Below are positions 57,324-64,000 of a DNA stretch of 64,000 nucleotides, piece after piece. Numbering within the stretch: position 1 is the first letter of the stretch; each line of letters begins with the position of its first letter. The DNA is taken from positions 27,680,880-27,744,879 of the forward strand of contig NC_059379.1 of the NCBI RefSeq assembly GCF_019703515.2, read 5' to 3'. The notes beneath the pieces were generated by a model. It worked only from the letters and a program-made list of their open reading frames with translations, searched no databases and was not told where the DNA came from. This DNA comes from Myxocyprinus asiaticus. Its lineage: Eukaryota > Chordata > Actinopteri > Cypriniformes > Catostomidae. The position numbers were made by a program, and so were the translations under genes.

Positions 57324-57994
57324 TAGCTGGATTTCCATCCACCTATTTTGCATCAGTATTCGCGTATCAAAAATGTATACGCTCACTTGAGTTGGATTAA
57401 TTTTTTTATTAGATAAGAAGAAATGTGTATAAACCATGATGGAAACACATTTACCAAATAAACTTCTATTGAATTTATTAGGAATACAAGATGTGCATCA
57501 AAAAAGTAATGTGACTGAATAACTCGTTCATAACTGGACTAAGCAGCGTGCCAAACATAGCATCTGAATGTCGCTCTGGTCATCCTGAAATAACAGTGTC
57601 TAGAAAATCCAAAGCCTGCAAAGAGTTTGCAAAGATAAATAAGTTGAATACAAACTTGATATGTGCCGCAGAACAGGTTTATTGCCACTTTTGAAAAATA
57701 TCTTATAGATCTGCATGGCAAAGACTTAAGAAAGGCGTAACGCACATACATAATGCTCCCAGAACTGTGTCATTCCCAGACATGAGACAAGTTCTTTACA
57801 GTGTTTTGTCTGCGTGCTCTAAACCATGAGTATTTCATTAATAAAAGAGTCACAGAGGCTACAATTTCTCTGGAAGTGACAATTTTGTTCTTTTGAACAC
57901 ATGGGATGGAAACTGGGATTTATTCACACATTGTTTTGCGATATTATGATTTTTTGGATAAATCAAATGCGCAACTTGGATGGAAACATAGCTA
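57324..57994. mobile_element. non-autonomous DNA transposon with TAGCT ends
   Basis: TAGCTGGATTTCCATCCA (57324-57341) pairs with TGGATGGAAACATAGCTA (57977-57994). The ends could reflect a TA or TWA target site, and the superfamily is not assigned. Non-coding interior. Confidence 0.65.
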
Positions 57995-58895
57995 GTGTTG
58001 GGCAGATTACTTCTGAAATGTAATCTGGTGCTGGTTACAAATTATACGACTAAAATTGTAATCAGTAACAGAATCTTCTAGATTGCACTTTTTATGTAAT
58101 CTAATCTGATTACTTTAAATTGGATTGGATTACTTTGTATTACTTATTGCATGGCTTGATAAATCTAATCATTAATTTTAAATGTATTACATACCAAATG
58201 TATTAAGTAAAAAAAATTTCATTAAACATTAGTAAACACAAAATCGAACAGACACCTGCTATTTGTCAGTCACCCAGTAAAAAGAAAGATACTTAAAGGG
58301 TCATGAAAAACAAACACTATGTTACCCAAGATTGAAGCTAGTGATATAATACATTTATTTTTATTTTAAAATAATTGTTGTTATTTGGGAAATTATAAAT
58401 TTGGATTGGATTATTTTTTTTTATCTCAAGCTTTGAAATAAAAAGTGGTCACTATTTGCATCCATTGTATGAAAAAACAGCAGGATACTATGGACATGCT
58501 ACATATATCCTTTTGTGTTCCATGCAAGAAAGTCATTGGGGTGTGGAATGACACGAGGGTGAATAAATGATGACAGAATATACATTTTTGCAGACTATTA
58601 GCTGTCACTAAAAGAAAATAATTTGTGAAATTTTATTGGAAAAACATTGATCAAAAATACAGAATGTTTAGTTAAAATTGATGGTGGATGAATGTGATGG
58701 GAGTGTGGGTAATTTAAAAATACATCTCTAAAAAAAAAAACAGTGTTCCTGTTACATATGGAAATAAAATGGAAAGGTTGGCCGTATGTCACTCTATCCT
58801 CCAGATGTGTAGTATATTCAAAATTGTGTATATATTGTACCATCACATCATTGTTCTAATGCATCATACGCAACTGTACGGAAATTATGTGTAAC
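57995..58895. other. lmf1 intron, repeat scraps
   Basis: GTTGGGCAGATTACTTCTGA and ATGTAATCTAATCTGATTAC (57997-58120) are pieces of the GTAATC-rich family seen at 52741-53982. A MITE-arm trace (GAATGACACGAGGGTGAATA) is at 58546-58565. No gene. Confidence 0.5.
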
Positions 58896-59280
58896 GATGT
58901 TGGCTGCTGACAATGACGAAGACAATGATGAGATGAAGAACCCAAGTGCAGTTTATTTACAAAGTGAGAACCAATAACCCTGACTACACGTGAACTAAAC
59001 CAAACATGAACCTGGCTTGACATAACCGTGGCTTGACATAAACATCTACGATCACATCCAATACTTGACAACTAGACAATGAAAACATGAGGGCTTAAAT
59101 ACAAGACATGGGGGAACATAAACCAATGAACAAACAGAACTGATAACAAGATAATTAAACAATAAACCAATGAAAACATGACACATGAACATGGAGGGAA
59201 TACAGGAATCACATGACAAGGGAAACAGGAACTAAACATTTCAAAATAAAAGACATGAATCAACAGAATACACATGACAT
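58895..59280. repeat. dispersed LTR/TRIM-like repeat
   Basis: AACGATGTTGGCTGCTGACA, then AAGTGCAGTTTATTTACAAA, then AGGGCTTAAATACAAGACAT, then GGAAACAGGAAC show the same layout as 45125-45430. Non-coding. Confidence 0.5.
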
Positions 59281-59522
59281 TATGCAAATGTAATTTCACT
59301 TATACATCTTGTGCTTATGGTATAAAAACATATTGTCAGAGCTTTACGTTGGAGCAGTAATTACTTGCAAATTTTGCTATGAGGCAAACTAGGAACAGGT
59401 TTCTCTCTTAAGTGAGTGAGAAATGGTAAGGGTTAGGGTTAGAATGCTTTGAGTGGAAAGGGGAAATTGTTGTGGCTCCACTCCACTCTCATACTCTGTT
59501 CTGTATCTCTCTCATTGGGCAG

Positions 59523-59707
59523 TATCACTAAGGAGCGGGACGGAGGTGGTGTTTCAGGGCACACTTAGTGTAAACCACACTGAAGAGGGAGTGATATGGG
59601 AGGAGCACGAGTTCCTGTGTAAACCCGGAGCTCTGAACAGAAGACGCTGCCTCATCTCCCCATATCACTACAGACTGGACTGACTCATGTGGTTCGCTGC
59701 CTGCCAG
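59523..59707 (+). pseudogene. lmf1: lmf1 exon with frameshift and nonsense codon
   Basis: AG at 59521-59522 is followed by T ATC ACT AAG GAG CGG (SITKER). One extra G in the run at 59537-59539 shifts the frame. In the other frame the exon continues TEVVFQGT, NHTEEGVIWEEHEFLCKPG and RRRCLISPYHYRLD. A TGA stands at 59681-59683 where the family has Trp (DWLMWF). The exon ends with FAACQ before GTGAAG at 59708. The NHT triplet is an N-glycosylation-type site. Confidence 0.92.
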
Positions 59708-60144
59708 GTGAAGCAGAGAGTGGAGATGATAATGACATCACAAAAGTGTTGAGGACTGCCCTTTTTAGCCAATCAGAGAGTGCTCTCTGCTTTTTACCTG
59801 TTCAGGTTTGCTGACTTATCTTTGGAGTGCGGAATTTTGTAAGTACTGGCTAAATCTGGTTGAAGTCAGCAGAATGTCTGAAACTAATAGCGCCTTTAAT
59901 ATCACACATTCAAATGCCATATGCCATTGCATGTTTTTTCACCTCTAATGAATGCATGCGTATGTGTAGTTTGAAATGTGTTATGATTGCCTTGGTATAT
60001 GCTGTGCGTTTAAATCAATAACATATGAAGTCAGTGCCACACTTGCTATTAATGAATTCTTCACCAGGAGATAAATTGCACTGCAGAACTAAAATATCTA
60101 GTCAATAGAAAGGGTGCAGAGAGGAGTTAAAAGATTATTTATAA

Positions 60145-60179
60145 TCCTTATGTAACACACACACACACACACACACACA
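60145..60179. repeat. (CA)n microsatellite
   Basis: Short CA run in the lmf1 intron. Confidence 0.93.
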
Positions 60180-60566
60180 TAATTCAGTTGCACATACAAA
60201 TTAGATCATAAATCTTCTGGAATGCTTACATATAGAACCAATAGATGTTTTTCGTCATACCAAAAACTTAAAACTGTGATGTAGACGTGCATCTTCGAGC
60301 CTTTGTGCACATCGCTGTTTCTATGACTTCATTCCTGGCCTCTGAACAGCTGTGTTGCAACATGTACTGGAAACATAACCTCTTAGCCATCTTGCTGTTA
60401 CTTTGGGCAGCAAAACACCAAATAGCTCTCCAATCTGCCCCAAAGGGGAAATCTCGGAAGTCTGTAGGCTACTAGACTCTAAAGTGTGCACTAATGAGGA
60501 TGAGGAAGTGGGTGGTTCTAGTGCTGTGATATGGCTCTGATTTCTCTTGCTTTGTCTCTCTTTCAG

Positions 60567-60671
60567 ACATATGAACAGAATGAGTGGGTTATTCACATAA
60601 CTGTTGGCGAATGACTCTACAGTTCTTTCACTAATGGGACATAACCCATTCCAGGATAGAGAGAAACCCAG
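60567..60671 (+). pseudogene. lmf1: lmf1 exon with an 8-base deletion
   Basis: AG at 60565-60566 follows a strong pyrimidine tract. The frame reads TYEQNEWVIHI, then loses about eight bases at 60599-60600 relative to the family (the AGK codons), so a TGA appears at 60612-60614. In the restored-phase downstream part, LMGHNPFQDREKP is clear up to the donor GTAAAA at 60672. It ends in phase 2, which fits the next exon. Confidence 0.92.
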
Positions 60672-60783
60672 GTAAAACTCAATACAGCCAGACTACAAAC
60701 TATCAAATACTGCGCTGAGAACAACTAGGACATGTACCACTATTGCTTCTCTCACCTATTGCACTGTATAATATTACAGGTCT

Positions 60784-61390
60784 TAAAGGAATAGTTCACC
60801 CAAAAATGAAAATTTTCTCATCATTTACTTACCCTCATGCCATCCCAAATGTGTATGACTTTCTTTCTTCTGCAGAACACAAATGAAGATTTTTAGAAGA
60901 GTCTCTCATCTTTGGAGGGCCATACAATGCAAGTGAATGGTGACCTAAACTTTGAAGCTCCAAAAAGTTTATGAAGGCATCATAAAAGTAATCCATACGA
61001 CTCCAGTGGGTTAATCAATGTCTTCTTAACAGCCCAATCTGTTTTGGGTGAGAACAGACCAAAATGTAACTCTTTTTTTCACGGTACATCTCACCATTGT
61101 AGTCTCTAAGTAAGCACGGTCATGATTTCAAGATCTATTATACTTCCTACTGTTTGACACATTCTCAGAGAGCTAGATGGCACAAGGAAGTGTAATCGAG
61201 CTTGAAATCGTGATCGCCAAGGAGACTGCTGATGTCAAGATTTATAGTGAAAAAGGATATTTTGGTCTGTTCTCACCCAAAACTGATTGGATTTCTTCAG
61301 AAGACATTGATTAACACACTGGAGTCTTATGGATTACTTTTATGCTGCCTTTATGTGATTTTTGGAGCTTCAAAGTTCAGATCATCATTC
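60784..61390. mobile_element. palindromic MITE (Angel-like), partial
   Basis: It begins TTAAAGGAATAGTTCACCC at about 60783. ATACGACTCCAGTGGGTTAA (60996) pairs with AACACACTGGAGTCTTATGG (61313), and TGTTTTGGGTGAGAACAGAC (61040) pairs with GGTCTGTTCTCACCCAAAAC (61263). The right outer part is missing after about 61390. It is the same family as the one at 7193-9514. Confidence 0.75.
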
Positions 61391-62239
61391 TTATCATTAT
61401 TAGGAATGGCTACCAAATGATGTCCATTAATGGTTAAAGTGCTTTTTTCATCGTTTTGCATGGGCTTTCTTATCATTTACATGTGATGTGGTGATCTAGA
61501 CTTAGTAAATGTTTTTTTGTGGTAGACATCTGACTGACCACCTGTAGTGATGCTTACCTGTATAATGGTAAAAACACATTAATATATTGTACCTAAATAA
61601 AAACGCAATAAGACATGCTCATATGTGTCTTCCTTTGCACATATTTACCATGCTAATCATACAGTAGTTTCTTCCAAAATACCATAGACACTAATGTAAT
61701 TGTTACTATAAAACTGTGGTAACTTGCTATTAGCCACCACTGTCATCAAAAATCTTTGTATGGTCTGTAAATTATGTTTGAGTTTAATGATTGAGCATGC
61801 TTTCCAAAAATCACTGATTAAAATCTTTCTGGGATTTTTTTTGGGAAATGCTGTCATTGCTTTGACTAGGGCAATCACATACCCATTTTTGTGTATTTTT
61901 AGTCAAATTTTCAAACTGTTTTATGGCAAACTTTATTAATATGGAGAATCCTTAAAGCATTTACAAAACAAATGACTGCGTTTTAAATGTATGCACAAGT
62001 CTTCAGCTCCCTCCTGTGGCACTTTTATTACAGTTAAACTGCTTTGAACAGTTAGAATGCAATGTGTGTGGAAAACTGCACAAACATATAGTAATTTCTT
62101 TTCAAAGTTCCCTTGATGGTAAAAACCACATTTTGCAAGTTTCTTCATGTTTGTTCAGAAGATAATGAGCTATAACGTGCATTAAGAAATGTGTATGAGT
62201 TGAAGGCACTATGCTGACGTGCTTTATTTGTCATTTCAG

Positions 62240-62371
62240 GTGGATATGAGGGGAACATTTCCGATATAAATTCACTCGGCCAGGCAGTACCTATGCCACC
62301 CAGGAGAAATGGTGGGTCAGGAAGCAAATCGGACCTTACTTCCCACCTGTCGACCTGGAGGGCCTCAGGAG
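62240..62371 (+). pseudogene. lmf1: lmf1 exon with nonsense codon
   Basis: AG at 62238-62239; the first G completes an Arg codon with the previous exon. The frame reads W I, then TGA at 62247-62249 (Arg CGA in the family, a CpG-type change), then GEHFRYKFTRPGSTYATQ, EKWWVRKQIGPYFPP and VDLEGLRR, before the donor GTAATT at 62372. The last coding exon is not recognised in the remaining 1.6 kb and may lie beyond the window. Confidence 0.92.
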
Positions 62372-62807
62372 GTAATTTCAGTCCAGAAACTGGCCTCTTC
62401 CAGACAGCTATTAAATCATCTCAGAAAACTGAAAGTTGCAGGACATCTTAGTTATGCCACCCCCCCATCTTTTGTGTCCATAGATTCAAGTATATTTGGT
62501 TGGTCATAACAAAACTGTGCCAAAGAGGATATGTTACATAAGTGATTTCCAAAGGCAACTCTTTTGTGTCTCACCACTATCTGAGGAGAAGTGTTGTTGT
62601 CAGTCAAGGGCTGTTTTAAGCCTGTGAACAAAAATTGTCCATACCTGTATCTTGTATACATGTGATGTTGAATATACTCAAGCATTACAATCACATTGAA
62701 ATCATCAACGTACTGTTGACCATGATAATGAGTAATTTTCAATTCATTAGCAATGTTGTTTTTGTTAAAAAGACCAAAGCTGGAAGGCTTTTTATTTTGA
62801 TGTACTG

Positions 62808-62875
<68 letters not shown>

Positions 62876-63873
62876 CATGTTAGTTAAATACAAATGATTG
62901 GTTTTCAGAAATTATTTCAACAAGAGGGGTCAATTCCTTCTGATTAAAACTCTATTATTACAATGGCTGTTCTTTTTTTATTTTATTTTAGAGAAAACAC
63001 CTTTTTTTTTTTTTTTTTTTTTTAGCTTTGAGTATCTTTGGGTTATATTATGTTAAAATACTTACTCCTATCCCAGCATAACATGAAGTGTAAACACTGG
63101 CTCTGTGGTGCTATAAAAACATTGATCTGTTTGGTTGAGGATCCTGACTAGACTGACATAGTGACAGTGACATCAACTCAACTAATAGACGTGAATTTGG
63201 GGTGGGACTATCTGTTTCTCAGACCAATGGAAGATACTGTTGGAGGAGTGTTAGGGAAACCTCTCATTATTTTTGCAGTTCTGTTTGTCGATGCTAAGAG
63301 TGCAGAAATGACCCCTAACACTGTGTTTTGTACACACAGGCAATAAATATATGACACTTTCACAAAATAACAATAAATACAGACAATACATTTACATATA
63401 GGTGTACTTAAACTTAATATGAGTAACTTAAGTACTTAAAGGAATAGTTCACCCCAAAATGAAAATTCTCTCATCATTTACACACCCTCATACCAACCTA
63501 GATGTGCTCGACATTCTTTCTTCTGCAGAACACAAACTGGAAAAGTTTGAAAAGAAGTTTACATTAGAGCAATAAATAATCAATGTATACGTATAAGTGA
63601 TGAATAAACAGTGCAAAAATAGTAAACCTAAAAAAGGCAGTACATGCAGTGTATAGAACATAAAGTCAGTTTACAGTCTTCATGTCCATGTTGAGAAGGC
63701 AGTTCTTGCAATACTGTGTATTTCAAATTTATTTATTCCTGTTCCTGTCCATTTTGCCATTTTGATTACACAAATGCTCAGAACTGCTAAGCCCCACCTT
63801 AAATGCGCTTCTGACCAATCCTGTCTTCGCAACTGTTGCCCTACTGCCATTTATTTTATTTTATTTAAAAAAT

Positions 63874-63917
<44 letters not shown>

Positions 63918-64000
63918 TTAATTATCAACGAATGACATACAAGATATCAAAATATCGCAACTGGAGGATGTTTCACATACATTACAACATAAAAGCAAAG
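62372..64000. other. lmf1 intron or 3' flank: simple repeats and MITE piece
   Basis: Contents are an AAAT/AAT microsatellite at 62808-62872, poly-T at about 63003-63022, a MITE arm (TAAAGGAATAGTTCACC then AAAATGAAAATTCTCTCATC) at about 63438-63475, and a TA run at about 63882-63915. No coding exon is seen. Confidence 0.6.

Larger units (their letters stand above)
152..62371 (+). pseudogene. lmf1: lmf1 (lipase maturation factor 1), decayed gene copy
   Basis: LMF1 is a multi-pass ER membrane protein required for folding and dimer assembly of lipoprotein, hepatic and endothelial lipases. Nine exon-like blocks in one order and on one strand match it from about the second or third coding exon to near the C-terminus. 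Recognisable peptides are AYNQNIQLIGEKG, WESQLLETGF, TQPVPNP, NHFIELVVPFF, NLSFLNWLT, LLSSRQVMN, NTYGAFG, LISPYHYRLD and EKWWVRKQIGPYFPP. Junctions are AG/GT, one of them with a GC donor, and phases are continuous except where noted. Lesions are stops at 283, 313, 10014, 51793, 59681 and 62247, frameshifts near 411-421, 59537 and 60600, and a scrambled exon end at 51883-51902. The 5' exons lie upstream of the window. The exon expected between 10130 and 51727 and the terminal exon were not found. Recognition is strong. Calling it a duplicate rather than the only copy is inference. Confidence 0.88.

Noticed and set aside
60321..60596. A 91-codon - strand frame next to an lmf1 exon
   Set aside because: No recognisable family, and it overlaps the exon at 60567 in antisense. 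Most likely chance.

Overview
The window is vertebrate nuclear DNA, almost certainly from a teleost fish and probably a cyprinid. It has interrupted exons with GT/AG junctions, many CA/TA microsatellites, Tc1-like transposons (one with a Sleeping-Beauty-type terminal repeat), a DIRS-type tyrosine-recombinase retrotransposon, Gmr1-type Ty3/gypsy pieces, tRNA-derived SINEs, hAT-like elements with 8-bp target duplications and several palindromic MITEs. There is no prokaryotic signal, no CRISPR array and no rRNA.

The only host gene I recognise is lmf1 (lipase maturation factor 1, an ER membrane protein needed to fold lipoprotein lipase), on the + strand and spread over the whole window. Exon-like blocks lie at 152-460, 655-665 (an 11-nt micro-exon), 9982-10130, 51727-51902, 56152-56325, 56806-56975, 59523-59707, 60567-60671 and 62240-62371. 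Codon phases match across nearly every junction. The copy is dead as written: six in-frame stops, three clear frameshifts, a rearranged exon end and one expected exon (about 66 nt) not found. A likely reading is a decaying duplicate, as expected in a polyploid cyprinid, but a single window cannot prove that an intact paralogue exists.

Layout: 1-95 tail of a Tc1-like transposon; 152-665 lmf1 exons; 1090-2045 degraded Tc1; 3983-6445 Gmr1-like gypsy remnant on the - strand, with integrase upstream of reverse transcriptase; 7193-9514 palindromic TTAA MITE carrying a Tc1 element (7487-9126) whose 332-aa transposase has lost a catalytic Asp; 9982-10130 lmf1 exon; 10703-13485 Tc1-type ends around a SINE and microsatellites; 19545-19990 LTR-like block; 20160-24960 dead L1-like LINE interrupted by a DIRS 5' fragment and a gypsy gag fragment; 26699-27507 hAT-like element; 27711-28316 internally deleted Tc1; 30640-31560 gypsy gag/LTR fragment with a SCAN-like capsid; about 31970-38341 a TTAA element apparently hosting a 4.8-kb DIRS (33100-37930); 38402-39542 and 39660-41279 non-autonomous transposons; 46321-47003 Sleeping-Beauty-type 5' fragment; 48689-50269 Tc1-like element with IR/DR ends inside a minisatellite; 51171-51520 SINE; 51727-62371 the 3' exons of lmf1, with a hAT element (52741-53982) and MITEs in the introns; 62372-64000 simple repeats and MITE pieces.

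Nothing here works together as a cassette. The biology is a decaying host gene whose roughly 41-kb gap between recognised exons (10131-51726) became a landing pad for nested mobile elements. I did not find a convincing undescribed system. The most useful leads are the lmf1 decay pattern, the 11-nt micro-exon with a GC donor, and the nested, datable insertions.
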